In this document: piece after piece, positions 15,037-24,485 of the stretch
Position numbering within the stretch: position 1 is the stretch's first letter
Layout of the letters: the number at the start of each line of letters is the position of its first letter
Source of the DNA: Edaphobacter modestus
GTDB lineage: Bacteria > Acidobacteriota > Terriglobia > Terriglobales > Acidobacteriaceae
NCBI RefSeq assembly: GCF_004217555.1
Contig: NZ_SHKW01000001.1
Location: forward strand, 3,658,001 to 3,722,000
DNA: 64,000 nt
Direction of reading: 5' to 3'
Notes under the pieces: model-generated
What the model saw: only the letters and a program-made list of their open reading frames with translations
Database searches by the model: none
What the model was told of the DNA's origin: nothing
Translations under genes and position numbers: made by a program

Positions 15037-16626
15037 ATGGACGCGCGTTGCAGTAGGAGAGCCTGGAGGAGACGAGTTCTGGATGCGGCATTGGCGATAA
15101 GCCTGGTGGCCGTGCATCCGGTGGTGGTTCTGGCGCAGCCCGGCGAATCCTGCAGGAAACTGACGTCGCTGCGAATTCCCGACACCACGATTGAATCGGC
15201 GGCGGTCATTGAAGACGGCAACTTCAATCCGCCGGGGGCCACGAACAGCATTCGCCGGCTTCCTCCGTTCTGCCGGGTGACAGGTATAACCAGGCCCGCG
15301 ATCGGGTTCGAGGTGTGGATGCCTCTGGGAAAGTGGACCGGACGCTTTGAGGTCGTGGGTAACGGAGGCATGGCCGGGACCATAAGCTATGGCTCAATGG
15401 CTGCCGCGCTGCGCCGTGGGAACGCTACGGCCAGTACCAATACGGGTCATATCACGCAGCCCACCGGTAGCGGCTTCGATGCAAGCTGGTCGTTGAACAG
15501 ACCGGAGCTGGTGGAGGACTTCGGCCATCGCGCGCTTCATCTGACGACGGTGAATGGCAAACAGATCGCCCGCGAATTCTATAGAAAATCAGTGAATCAC
15601 TCGTACTATGTGGGCTGTTCGAAGGGGGGCGGGCAGGGATTGATGGAGGCCCAGCGATATCCGGGCGACTTCGATGGAATCGTTGCCGGCGACCCCGCCT
15701 ATAACTGGACTCGTCTTTATGCGGGGGCCCATTTGTACTACGCGATGAGCACCCTTAAGGATCCGGAGAGCTACATTCAACCCGCTAAGGTGAAGCTGTT
15801 AGCCGATGCCGTCAATCAGGCCTGCGACGCAAAGGATGGATTTACGGACGGCGTGCTGGACGATCCCCTGGCATGTCACTTCGATCCCGCGGTACTTGCA
15901 TGCAAGCAAGGCCAGGACCCGGGAACATGCTTTACCCCCAAACAGGTCAAGGCGGTGAAAGACATCTGGGCAGGATCGCACGACGATCGAGGCAGGCAGA
16001 TCTTTCCCGGCCTGGTTCCTGGCGGCGAGGGGGGATCGGGTGGGTGGCAGAGCTGGGTGACGGGTTCGGCGCCCTTCCATGCCACCCATTGGAAAGCCGC
16101 CGATAGCTTTTTTCGTTTCATGGTGATGGGCGATCCGAACTACGATCCCATGACCTTCGACTACGATCGCGATAAGGGTGCACTGGACCGGCTGGCACCG
16201 GCACTGGATGCAATCGACGCGAACCTTCGGCCTTTTGAGCGGCGAGGAGCAAAGCTGATTCTGTATCACGGCTGGAGCGACCCGGATATCTCTCCCCTCA
16301 ATACGATCCATTATTACAAGGCGATGGAACAGGCGACAGGTCCCGGAACCAGTAACTTTGCCCGACTCTTTCTGGTGCCGGGGATGCAGCATTGCGGCGG
16401 TGGGCCAGGGACGGACAGCTTCGATGCGGTCTCGGCCATCGAACGCTGGGTGGAAAAGGGTGTGGCCCCCGTGCAGATCGTAGCTTCCCATTCCACGCAT
16501 GGCGTAGTCGATCGCACGCGTCCGCTGTGCCCCTATCCGCAGATGGCCGTCTTCTCGGGCAAAGGAAATCCCAACGATGCCGCGAACTTTGTCTGCAGAG
16601 TGCAGCAGGTTACCGAGGGAAACTGA
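15037..16626 (+). CDS. Tannase/feruloyl esterase family protein
   Basis: The ATG at 15037 has GGGAGG four bases upstream; a GTG at 14992 would extend it. A signal peptide ends near P-V-V-V-L-A-Q. The 529-aa protein belongs to the tannase/feruloyl-esterase family: nucleophile in V-G-C-S-K-G-G-G-Q-G-L-M-E-A with a Cys beside the Ser, as in the family's disulfide-braced catalytic site; the conserved D-G-I-V-A-G-D-P-A-Y-N-W; the Asp region in Y-H-G-W-S-D-P-D-I-S; and the catalytic His in M-Q-H-C-G-G-G-P-G. It likely cleaves phenolic esters from plant polymers outside the cytoplasm. Confidence 0.88.
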   Translation: MDARCSRRAWRRRVLDAALAISLVAVHPVVVLAQPGESCRKLTSLRIPDTTIESAAVIEDGNFNPPGATNSIRRLPPFCRVTGITRPAIGFEVWMPLGKWTGRFEVVGNGGMAGTISYGSMAAALRRGNATASTNTGHITQPTGSGFDASWSLNRPELVEDFGHRALHLTTVNGKQIAREFYRKSVNHSYYVGCSKGGGQGLMEAQRYPGDFDGIVAGDPAYNWTRLYAGAHLYYAMSTLKDPESYIQPAKVKLLADAVNQACDAKDGFTDGVLDDPLACHFDPAVLACKQGQDPGTCFTPKQVKAVKDIWAGSHDDRGRQIFPGLVPGGEGGSGGWQSWVTGSAPFHATHWKAADSFFRFMVMGDPNYDPMTFDYDRDKGALDRLAPALDAIDANLRPFERRGAKLILYHGWSDPDISPLNTIHYYKAMEQATGPGTSNFARLFLVPGMQHCGGGPGTDSFDAVSAIERWVEKGVAPVQIVASHSTHGVVDRTRPLCPYPQMAVFSGKGNPNDAANFVCRVQQVTEGN

Positions 16627-16714
16627 GCCTGTCCCAGCGAGACTCGAATCGGGAATGGGAGCGCTCCCGCCTGGTTCACCGTTGCGACGCCATTAAGAGA
16701 GCGCAATAAGACCG

Positions 16715-19228
16715 CTACTGTCTTAGCTCCACCTCTGTGGCGCCCTGTCCGCCTTGATTCTGTGGCGGCTCTGTGATGGTGGCAACGTGTGGATGGCTGC
16801 GCAGGTATTCGCGCAGAGTACGCCGCAGGATGCCCATGCCGGTGCCATGCACAATACGAATGCGGGGAAGGCCGGCGAGAAAGGCGCGATCTACGAATCG
16901 GGCAACCTCGTCCTGTGCCTCGTCGGCCGTGCGGCCGATCACATTGATCTCCGAACTGATGTAGTCGGGATCCTCGGTGGTAGAGACGGTGACTCCCCCA
17001 CGCTTCCGGGCTGCTTCCAGTGGCGTGACTGCTCTTCCCTTCTCAATTTCGGAGATATCGTCGAGTGAGACACGCATCTTCATAGGCCCAACGGAGACCT
17101 CGAAGGTCTTTGAATCGATCACCCGCTCGATGCGGCCCTGCCGGCCAAGGGATTTCAATTTCACCATATCGCCGGGCTCGGCAGTCTTTACGACTGCGGG
17201 CGCCGGTGAAGTGCCGCGGGACGCACCTGCTGCGGTTGAGGCCACGTGGGTTGCAATCGTGGACTGGAATTCAGAAGAGAACTCACGTCTGGCACGGGCG
17301 AGCGCCAGTGCGGAGTCGCGCTGGATGCGTTTGGCTGCGGCTTTATCGCCGATGGCCTTGACGGAGTCACGAAGCTGAACCGCAAAACTGTCCAGCAGGG
17401 CGCTTAACTTGGTCTCCAACTCGCGGGTGCGGGCACGCTGCTCAGCGCGTCCTTCCAGGTCGAGCTGCATCTTTGCGCGTGCAATCTCCTGCTCACGCTG
17501 CTTCAAGGTCTCACGTTCAGCGGCGGTCGCTGTCAGTTGGTCGTGCAGTTGATCGAGGAAGGCGGCGATGTCGGCGGTCTGGGTGCTCAGCTGTGCACGT
17601 GCCGACGCGATGATTGCAGGATCGAGGCCGAGCCGCGCAGCAATGTTCAAACCGGCAGAGGCACCGGGTACTCCCAGTCGCAGCTGGTAGGTTGGAGTCA
17701 GGGTCTCCTGATCGAAGCCGACAGCGGCGTTGAGCACGCCCGGATTAGTGGCGGCGTAGACCTTCAGCGATGTGAGATGCGTCGTGATGCAGCACCACGC
17801 CCGCATCCGGAGAAAATACTGTGCGACCGCAACGGCGAGGGCGGCTCCTTCTTCGGGGTCGGTCGCAGAGCCAAGTTCGTCGAGAAGGACCAGTGAAGAG
17901 GATGTGGCCTCGCGGGAGATGCGATCTAAATTTACGACATGGGCCGAGAAGCTCGACAGATTTCGCTCAATGGACTGCGCGTCGCCGATATCCGCATAGA
18001 TACCAGTAAAGATCGGCAGACGAGCCTCGAGAGCAGGAACGGGAACGCCAGCCTGCGCCATGAGTGTTACCAGGCCTATGGTCTTGAGCGAAACGGTCTT
18101 GCCGCCGGTGTTGGGTCCGCTGATGATCAGCTGTCTCGCATCGCTTGCCAGCGCGATGGTCAAAGGTATCGGTGACGAGGCAACAACGCCCTCCGCTCTT
18201 GCCTGGGCCACCATTCGCAGTTCAAGTAGAGGATGCCTTGCAGCGGTAAGCGAAAGCGCTGGCTCCGGGGAAGAGGAAAAGACAGGCCGCACACAGTTCA
18301 GCTCGGCGGCAAATCTCGCGCGAGCGGCGTGCGCTTCGGCCTCGGCGAGAATAGCGGCGCCTGAGTGGATCGCTGGCGCATTTGCCGACAGCGCTCGCGT
18401 CATGGCCACCAGGATGCGGTGAATCTCCGACTGTTCTTCGTCGAGCAGCCGCACCAGCTCGTTGTTCTGCTCGATGGTCTCGAGCGGCTCTACAAAGACG
18501 GTTTGCCCAGAGGAGGATGAGCCATGGACCACGCCTGGAACCTTGCGCTTGAACTCAGCTCGCACAGGAATTACAAACCGATCCCCGCGAATCGTGATGA
18601 GCTCATCGCGCGTGCTGCCGTCCTCGCTAAGGCGACGAAGCGACCGCCGCAGGCTCTCCTCAATGGCGCGGTGCTGCCGGTCGATGGCGCGGCGAATGCG
18701 GTGGAGCTCGGGCGAGGCGTCGTCGGAGAGCGAGCCGTCGGGTTCGATCTTGCCGTGCAACTGCCGCAGGAGCGGAACGAGATCCTGTTCGCGCAATAGA
18801 GCAGAGAGCTGTGTGATGCCCGGAGTGGCGGCCTGCATCTGTGTCTGCGACGCACTGGTGGAAGGAAAGATCAGGTTGATCCAGGCAACGATGCGCTCGA
18901 CGACCGTGACCAGCGAGAGAATCTCGAGCGGATCCAGCGCCGAGCCCTCGATGCGAGCTTTATCGAGCAGATCGGTGGGTTCGAAGAGGCCATGAAAGTC
19001 GAAGCTGACGCCTGCGGAGAACAGGCCGCGCATCTCTTCGGTACGCTGCTGCTGGCTGTTGATCCAGGCGAGATCGCCTGAGGGCTCCAGTGCGAGCACC
19101 CAGGTGCGCCCCAGCGGAGAGAACGTCCGCGAGGCGATGTGCTCACGCAGGCGCGGCCACTCCAGCGCTATGGAGCTCGTCTCAGCCAGCGGAGAGGGAA
19201 TCTTCGGGATGAAGTCGGGTGAGGACAC
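16715..19228 (-). CDS. mutS2: Endonuclease MutS2 (837 aa)
   Basis: MutS2 proteins bind branched DNA or collided ribosomes depending on species. The clamp/lever region (~60-320) leads into the ATPase: Walker A G-P-N-T-G-G-K-T, Walker B L-V-L-L-D-E-L-G-S-A-T-D-P-E-E-G. A coiled, Glu/Arg-rich linker follows, then a KOW-like segment (P-G-D-M-V-K-L-K-S-L-G) and the C-terminal Smr nuclease domain with H-G-T-G-M-G-I-L. The start at 19228 (GTG) is chosen because upstream extension lacks MutS2 similarity and a TACGAT hexamer lies 7 nt before it, suggesting a leaderless mRNA. A start at 19330 is the longest alternative. Confidence 0.93.
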   Translation of the reverse strand: MSSPDFIPKIPSPLAETSSIALEWPRLREHIASRTFSPLGRTWVLALEPSGDLAWINSQQQRTEEMRGLFSAGVSFDFHGLFEPTDLLDKARIEGSALDPLEILSLVTVVERIVAWINLIFPSTSASQTQMQAATPGITQLSALLREQDLVPLLRQLHGKIEPDGSLSDDASPELHRIRRAIDRQHRAIEESLRRSLRRLSEDGSTRDELITIRGDRFVIPVRAEFKRKVPGVVHGSSSSGQTVFVEPLETIEQNNELVRLLDEEQSEIHRILVAMTRALSANAPAIHSGAAILAEAEAHAARARFAAELNCVRPVFSSSPEPALSLTAARHPLLELRMVAQARAEGVVASSPIPLTIALASDARQLIISGPNTGGKTVSLKTIGLVTLMAQAGVPVPALEARLPIFTGIYADIGDAQSIERNLSSFSAHVVNLDRISREATSSSLVLLDELGSATDPEEGAALAVAVAQYFLRMRAWCCITTHLTSLKVYAATNPGVLNAAVGFDQETLTPTYQLRLGVPGASAGLNIAARLGLDPAIIASARAQLSTQTADIAAFLDQLHDQLTATAAERETLKQREQEIARAKMQLDLEGRAEQRARTRELETKLSALLDSFAVQLRDSVKAIGDKAAAKRIQRDSALALARARREFSSEFQSTIATHVASTAAGASRGTSPAPAVVKTAEPGDMVKLKSLGRQGRIERVIDSKTFEVSVGPMKMRVSLDDISEIEKGRAVTPLEAARKRGGVTVSTTEDPDYISSEINVIGRTADEAQDEVARFVDRAFLAGLPRIRIVHGTGMGILRRTLREYLRSHPHVATITEPPQNQGGQGATEVELRQ

Positions 19229-19328
19229 AGCTACTATCGTAATCGCGCAGGGAACCGGCTGCCCGCCGGCTGCGTAGCAAACAGAAGTGGTTGGCCAGAA
19301 GGTGGCTCTGAGCCCCGGAGGTTGTGTC

Positions 19329-19871
19329 ATGGTCTGTCAGGCTTGTGGAACAGCGGTCGAAAACGGAGGGCGATTCTGCCCGCACTGCGGAGCGCAGATC
19401 TTCTCACAGCCCGCTCCTCCTCCCATGGGATACGCGCCCTATCCCGCCTATCCACCTGTAGTCGCGGTTCCGCGGGTGCAAAGACATCTTCAGAGCGTTG
19501 GCATCCTATGGTGCGCTTTCGGGGCATTCCGTGTGCTATCGGCCCTTCTGGGCTTCTTTGTCTTTCGCGCCGTAACCTGGCGACACTTCGGTGGAGACTG
19601 GCCCTTTGGTTGGGGAGGCATGCACGGTCCTTCATGGATGGCGCTTCTGCCGGTCTTTGTAACAATGACGGTGGTTATGGCAGGGCTCGCTGTCTTTGCT
19701 GGATACAGTTTGCTGAATCGCAAACCCTGGGGCCGTATGCTTACGATTGTTTTGGCAGTGCTCGCCCTGTTCAAGTTTCCCGTTGGCACAGCGCTAGGCA
19801 TTTACACGCTATGGGTGCTCGCTCCAATGAACTCCGCTGCGGAATATGATGCGATCGCCGATCGCAGCTGA
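19329..19871 (+). CDS. Zinc-ribbon membrane protein (180 aa)
   Basis: The protein opens with a zinc-ribbon C-Q-A-C...C-P-H-C, then a Pro/Tyr-rich linker (P-P-P-M-G-Y-A-P-Y-P-A-Y-P-P). After that come about three transmembrane segments (L-W-C-A-F-G-A-F-R-V-L-S-A-L-L, L-P-V-F-V-T-M-T-V-V-M-A-G-L, L-T-I-V-L-A-V-L-A-L-F). The ribbon would face the cytoplasm. This architecture is common in Acidobacteriota, but no role is established. Its 5' end is divergent from mutS2. Confidence 0.75.
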   Translation: MVCQACGTAVENGGRFCPHCGAQIFSQPAPPPMGYAPYPAYPPVVAVPRVQRHLQSVGILWCAFGAFRVLSALLGFFVFRAVTWRHFGGDWPFGWGGMHGPSWMALLPVFVTMTVVMAGLAVFAGYSLLNRKPWGRMLTIVLAVLALFKFPVGTALGIYTLWVLAPMNSAAEYDAIADRS

Positions 19872-19909
19872 TCCTTTCTGCCGGGCCGCTGCACAAGTTT
19901 GCAGACGCG

Positions 19910-19915
19910 TAAACT
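19910..19915 (+). promoter_or_regulatory. Putative -10 box of hemB, leaderless arrangement
   Basis: TAAACT lies 6 nt before the hemB ATG and no Shine-Dalgarno is present, so transcription would begin at or next to the start codon. Confidence 0.45.
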
Positions 19916-19921
19916 GAAGAC

Positions 19922-20911
19922 ATGAACTTTCCCGTTACGCGTATGCGCCGTCTGCGCCGGACCGAAGCGATGCGCTCGCTGGTCCGCGAGACGCACCTGC
20001 ACCCCGGCGCGCTCATTTATCCCCTCTTTATCTGTCCCGGCGAAGGTGTGCGCAAACCCATCAGCTCCATGCCCAACGTCTTCAACCTGTCGCTGGACGA
20101 GGCCCTGAAAGAGGCGGAAAAGTGCGCGGAGCTTGGAATCGGCGCTCTTCTGTTATTTGGTCTTCCGGCAGAAAAAGACGAGCAGGCTACCGGCGCCTGG
20201 GCCGACGATGGCATCGTGCAGAATGCACTCCGTGAGTTCAAGAAGAACCGCAAGCTCGATTCCCTCGTGATGATGGCGGATGTCTGCCTGTGCGAGTACA
20301 CCTCCCATGGCCACTGCGGTGTGGTCGCACGCGATGGCGACCATTACGACATTGAGAACGATGCAAGCGTTACATTGCTGGCTAAAACGGCCGCGTCTCT
20401 CGCGAAGGCAGGCGCCGATATCGTTGCGCCCAGCGACATGATGGACGGCCGAGTAGCGGCGATGCGTGATGCACTCGATGAGGGTGGATTCGAGCAGACT
20501 CCCATCCTCAGCTACGCCTCAAAGTTCTCAAGCGCGTTCTATGGACCCTTTCGCGAGGCAGCAGACTCGGCCCCGCAGTTCGGCGACCGCAGAAGCTACC
20601 AGATGGATGGCGCGAACCTGCGCGAGGCCATGCGGGAGATCGAACTGGATATCGCTGAGGGTGCGGACATGTTGTTGATGAAGCCGGCGATGCCCTATCT
20701 CGACGTTATGCACGAGGCGCGCCAGCGATTCGATCTGCCCATCGGCGCGTACCAGGTCTCCGGCGAGTATTCGATGCTGCACGCCGCCTTCGAACGCGGT
20801 TGGCTCGAGCCAGAGCGCACCATGATGGAGTCGTTGACTTCAATTCGCCGAGCGGGCGCAGACTTTATCGTGACCTACTTCGCAAAGGATGCCGCGAAGA
20901 TACTAGGCTAG
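19922..20911 (+). CDS. hemB: Delta-aminolevulinic acid dehydratase (porphobilinogen synthase)
   Basis: A 329-aa cytoplasmic enzyme that joins two 5-aminolevulinate molecules into porphobilinogen in haem synthesis. The Cys-rich metal site reads [16 protein letters not shown], consistent with a zinc-dependent form. Both active-site lysines are in place: [14 protein letters not shown] and the Schiff-base Lys in [12 protein letters not shown]. The C-terminus (Y-Q-V-S-G-E-Y-S-M) is also complete. Confidence 0.96.
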   Translation: MNFPVTRMRRLRRTEAMRSLVRETHLHPGALIYPLFICPGEGVRKPISSMPNVFNLSLDEALKEAEKCAELGIGALLLFGLPAEKDEQATGAWADDGIVQNALREFKKNRKLDSLVMMADVCLCEYTSHGHCGVVARDGDHYDIENDASVTLLAKTAASLAKAGADIVAPSDMMDGRVAAMRDALDEGGFEQTPILSYASKFSSAFYGPFREAADSAPQFGDRRSYQMDGANLREAMREIELDIAEGADMLLMKPAMPYLDVMHEARQRFDLPIGAYQVSGEYSMLHAAFERGWLEPERTMMESLTSIRRAGADFIVTYFAKDAAKILG

Positions 20912-20978
20912 TTCTTCAACTGCGCGTCGCAGCGCCAGCAGGCAACAATCCCGATAGGCTTTGCCACGGCTGTGATTC

Positions 20979-20984
20979 TAGAAT
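20979..20984 (+). promoter_or_regulatory. Putative -10 box of the panE homologue, leaderless arrangement
   Basis: TAGAAT lies 6 nt before the ATG, with no Shine-Dalgarno in between. Confidence 0.45.
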
Positions 20985-20990
20985 GCTCGC

Positions 20991-21878
20991 ATGGCGAAAA
21001 TTGCGATTGTGGGTGCTGGTGCGATTGGTGGGGTGGTGGCTGCGTTGCTGCAGACCGCGGGACGGCATGAGCTGGTGCTGTGTGTGCGCCGGCCCATCCG
21101 ACAGCTTGCGGTGTCTCAGCCGGAGGGCGAGTTGCGCATCGATGCGACGGTACTTACCCGCCCCGAAGAGGCTGGACCGGTGGATTGGGTGATGATCGCA
21201 ACGAAGGCCTACGATGCGGAGGCTGCGGCGAGATGGTTGGATGGACTCTGCTCCGCCGGAGCCCCCGTCGCCATTCTGCAGAATGGAGTAGAGCATCGTG
21301 AGCGGTTTGCACCGTATATCGCCAAAGACCAGATCGTTCCGGTGATTGTGGATTGCCCGGCGGAGCGCATGCCGTCACAGGACGGTGTGGACCGGATCGC
21401 CCAGCGCGGGCCGATAAGCCTGAAGGTCCCCGATAGTACGCATGGTCGCGAGTTTGTAGCGCTCTTTGCCGGAACCGCGGCCGATGCGGCAGCGGTAAGC
21501 GATTGGACGACAGTAGCGTGGAAGAAGCTCTGTCACAACGCGGTGGGAGCTCTGCCTGCGTTGCTCCTGCAGCCTGCGGGCGTCCTACGCGGCGAGGCGA
21601 TCGGCGAAGTTGCTCTCGACATGGTGCGTGAATGCATTGCCGTTGGCCGTGCGGAGGGAGCGGTCTTGTCCGACTCCTTCGCGGAGGAGGTACTTGCCGC
21701 CTCTCGAAGATCGGCACCTGATTCCATTAACTCGCTGCACGCAGACCGCCTTGCCGGCCGGCCAATGGAGACAGCAGCCCGTAACGGCGCGATCGTAAGA
21801 AAAGGCCGGGCGCATGGAATCCCCACTCCTGCTAACGCAATGGCCGTAGCCCTTCTCGACGCACTGACGGCAAAGTAA
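20991..21878 (+). CDS. panE: Ketopantoate reductase family protein
   Basis: A 295-aa NADPH-dependent oxidoreductase of the ApbA/PanE family, which reduces 2-dehydropantoate to pantoate for CoA synthesis. The Rossmann motif G-A-G-A-I-G-G-V-V-A is at the N-terminus. The catalytic Lys region reads W-K-K-L-C-H-N-A-V-G-A-L-P-A-L, and the C-terminal substrate site holds D-S-I-N-S-L-H-A-D-R-L-A-G-R-P-M-E. Paralogues with other substrates exist, so the pantothenate role is likely rather than certain. It is tail-to-tail with the nucleoside hydrolase, with no spacer. Confidence 0.82.
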   Translation: MAKIAIVGAGAIGGVVAALLQTAGRHELVLCVRRPIRQLAVSQPEGELRIDATVLTRPEEAGPVDWVMIATKAYDAEAAARWLDGLCSAGAPVAILQNGVEHRERFAPYIAKDQIVPVIVDCPAERMPSQDGVDRIAQRGPISLKVPDSTHGREFVALFAGTAADAAAVSDWTTVAWKKLCHNAVGALPALLLQPAGVLRGEAIGEVALDMVRECIAVGRAEGAVLSDSFAEEVLAASRRSAPDSINSLHADRLAGRPMETAARNGAIVRKGRAHGIPTPANAMAVALLDALTAK

Positions 21879-22853
21879 TTAGTTCGTAGAAGGAGCGAGG
21901 CAGACCTCGGTCCCAACGAGTCGCTGCTTCAGCAGGCGAGGCATTAATAATGCAAAAAAAGACTCCTCCTGCGGCTTCAGGCAGGCCTGTGCATTCGGTG
22001 CGCCGGTAGTGGGGCGCGTCATTCCCTTTTCATCGACCTCAATATGCAGCGAAACCATAGGGCAGGTCTGGGCCTCGATCACGTACGCCGCGGCCACGGC
22101 ATCGAAAAGAGTTGGGTCCTTGCCGTGGGTGCCTTGGTGCCATTCCGCGATGAGTACCTGAAGGGCATCCGTCATGGGCGTGCTAACCGTGGCAAGCAAA
22201 GAACGCTTCGGCTCGTCGAACTTCAGCTGTGTCGAATCGAGCGGCAGCATTAAGATGGGAACATCTGAGCGAAAGAGCTTCTGCGCGGCTCCAGGGTCTC
22301 GGGCAATGTTGTACTCGGCCTCGGGAGGAGCACCCGGCGCGCCATAGCCACGATAGATCGATCCTCCCATCAGAACGACACGCTTCAGCTTGCGAAAGGT
22401 CTGCGGATCGCGATCGAATGCGGCGCCGATATTGGTAAGCGGGCCAAGGGCGAGCAAAGTAATCTCGCCCGGTTGAGCCTTGATCTGATCAAGCAGGAAG
22501 GTAACAGCATCGCCGTGTGCGCGTTGCCTGCCTGCTTTAGCCCATGGAGCCTGGGAAAAAGCAGTTGTCGATTTCGTGGGAATGCCCGCTTGGACGGCAA
22601 TCTCGCCGCGCCCGGTCTCGCAGGCCAAGCGATCGAGCATGCGCGCACGCAGTGCGGTATCGCCCCAGGCAGAGGAGAGCCCGAGAATCTTGATCTCCGG
22701 GCTCGCGAGCGCAAGATCGATCGCAAAGGCATCGTCAACGTCGTCGCCCACATCGGTGTCTATGATGACCTTTGCGGGTCTTACCTGAGCCACAGCGGCG
22801 TGAGCCGCGAAGAGGAACGCAAGTGCGAGTGCCATGGAGCGGGGTTGTTTCAT
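21879..22853 (-). CDS. Exported inosine/uridine-preferring nucleoside hydrolase
   Basis: The start at 22853 gives a signal peptide (M-A-L-A-L-A-F-L-F-A-A-H-A-A-V-A, cleavage near residue 23); an upstream start at 22895 is less likely. The hydrolase of the IUNH family has the calcium-binding cluster D-T-D-V-G-D-D-V-D-D-A at its mature N-terminus, G-P-L-T-N-I-G-A-A in the middle, and the late Asp in L-F-D-A-V-A-A-A. It cleaves ribonucleosides to base and ribose, here probably in the periplasm for nucleoside scavenging. Confidence 0.88.
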   Translation of the reverse strand: MKQPRSMALALAFLFAAHAAVAQVRPAKVIIDTDVGDDVDDAFAIDLALASPEIKILGLSSAWGDTALRARMLDRLACETGRGEIAVQAGIPTKSTTAFSQAPWAKAGRQRAHGDAVTFLLDQIKAQPGEITLLALGPLTNIGAAFDRDPQTFRKLKRVVLMGGSIYRGYGAPGAPPEAEYNIARDPGAAQKLFRSDVPILMLPLDSTQLKFDEPKRSLLATVSTPMTDALQVLIAEWHQGTHGKDPTLFDAVAAAYVIEAQTCPMVSLHIEVDEKGMTRPTTGAPNAQACLKPQEESFFALLMPRLLKQRLVGTEVCLAPSTN

Positions 22854-22987
22854 CATCGACAACACTATAGACCGTGACTGAGCGCGCCCGGCCATTGAAT
22901 CTTTGCTGCCATCATGGATCGCGCCGGGTAGGAGATGTGTCGAATCCTGCGGCGCACCGTCGTTCTATCCACTAGAGTGAAAGCAGA

Positions 22988-24328
22988 ATGAGCCTAAAGG
23001 TCGAATACACACGCGGCTTACCGGAGTTATTGAAGTTCCGCAAAGATCCCACGGCCTACGTAGGCGACCTGGGCCGCCGCAGCGTCGATGTGTGGAACTT
23101 TCGGGCTGGCTGGCGAAACCTCTTTCTCGTAAACAATCCTGAGCTGATTCAGAACGTGCTGGTGACGCACGACTGGAACTTCATCAAGGGCAGGGGCCTG
23201 CGGAACTCGAAGCCCATGCTTGGGGAAGGATTATTGACGAGTGAGGGAGAGCTGCATCGGCGGCAGCGGCGTCTCGCGCAACCCGGATTTCACGGCGCAA
23301 GGTTAGCGCATTACTGCGATCAGATCGTGAGCTGCACCTCCGATCTCATCGAGGAGTGGAAGCACGGACCTGACTTCGTGACGAGCGAGGAGATGATGCG
23401 GCTGACGCTGCGCATCGTGGGCCTTACGCTCTTCAGCGCAGACGTGACGAAGGAATCGGCCTCTGTCGGCGCGAGCCTTACCGAGGCACTGAGGGTCTTT
23501 ATCCGGTTGAATCATCCACTGGTCCAGATGGTCGGCCCGCTGCGCCGGATGAACGAGCGCAGGGCGGTAGAGGCGCGCCGCGGCATTGAAGTCGTGCTGC
23601 TGGAGATCATTGAAAAGCATCGCCTTCAGCCGAAGGCATTCGACGACATGCTCTCACTGCTGATGAGCTCGCATGACGAGATGGGCACCAGCTATATGTC
23701 GAACGGGTTGCTGCTGGACGAGTGCCTGACGATCTTTCTCGCCGGGCATGAGACCACGGCGAACGCGTTGAGCTGGACCTGGTATCTGCTTTCCCTGAAT
23801 CCTGACGCGCAGGTGAAGCTGCATGAAGAACTCGCCGCCGTGCTCGGTGGGCGGCTTCCATCGATCGACGATATGCAGCGGCTGCCCTTTACCACGGCGG
23901 TGGTGCGCGAGTCGCTGCGGCTGTTTCCTCCTGCGTGGGTAATCTCACGCGAGGCGGTAACGCCGTACCGTCTGGAAGAGATCGAGGTTCCGGCTACTGC
24001 AAACCTGATTTTGAGTCCGTTTGCCACACACAGGGATCCGCGGTTCTGGACCGAACCGGAGAGTTTTCGTCCCGAGCGCTGGATGGACGGAAGCCCCGAC
24101 AATGGCGCAGCCTCTCGTCCGAGGTTTGCCTACTTTCCCTTCGGAGCGGGAACGCGCGTCTGCATCGGAGAGAACTTCGCCATGATGGAGGCGGTGATGG
24201 TGGTGGCATCGATCGCACAACACTTCCGGCTGTCCCTCTTACCGGGACAGAAGGTAGAGCTTTGGCCGCAGATCACCCTGCGATCGCGACACCCGCTATC
24301 CTTCAAATTGGAAAGGCGCCACATCTAG
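22988..24328 (+). CDS. Cytochrome P450 monooxygenase
   Basis: A 446-aa soluble P450 without a membrane anchor. The oxygen-binding I-helix A-G-H-E-T-T-A-N-A-L-S-W, the E-x-x-R motif in E-S-L-R-L-F-P-P-A-W, the meander F-R-P-E-R-W and the haem-Cys loop F-P-F-G-A-G-T-R-V-C-I-G-E-N-F-A are all present. Class and substrate cannot be set from sequence; the overall pattern is closest to CYP4/CYP102-like bacterial enzymes acting on fatty acids or terpenoids. No redox partner gene is adjacent. TAGAGT lies 9 nt upstream of the ATG. Confidence 0.9.
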   Translation: MSLKVEYTRGLPELLKFRKDPTAYVGDLGRRSVDVWNFRAGWRNLFLVNNPELIQNVLVTHDWNFIKGRGLRNSKPMLGEGLLTSEGELHRRQRRLAQPGFHGARLAHYCDQIVSCTSDLIEEWKHGPDFVTSEEMMRLTLRIVGLTLFSADVTKESASVGASLTEALRVFIRLNHPLVQMVGPLRRMNERRAVEARRGIEVVLLEIIEKHRLQPKAFDDMLSLLMSSHDEMGTSYMSNGLLLDECLTIFLAGHETTANALSWTWYLLSLNPDAQVKLHEELAAVLGGRLPSIDDMQRLPFTTAVVRESLRLFPPAWVISREAVTPYRLEEIEVPATANLILSPFATHRDPRFWTEPESFRPERWMDGSPDNGAASRPRFAYFPFGAGTRVCIGENFAMMEAVMVVASIAQHFRLSLLPGQKVELWPQITLRSRHPLSFKLERRHI

Positions 24329-24485
24329 CCGGAGCGTTCGTTAGCCTATGCCTGCGCATGGCCAAAGAGAGAGGTAGCGCCAGCGCTTCAAATATGCGTT
24401 TTGGCTGCAGATTGAGCCCATCTCACACGGCCTGAACCGCTTGACATCTTCTGTAATCTAAAATGTTTGGGTATACGAGAAGGAG

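Noticed and set aside
14124-15383. 419-codon open frame opposite the hydrolase and tannase genes
   Set aside because: Both overlapped genes have clear catalytic motifs; this frame has none.
16655-16675. GGGAGCGCTCCC hairpin between the tannase gene and mutS2
   Set aside because: Self-complementary but not followed by a T-run, so not called as a terminator.
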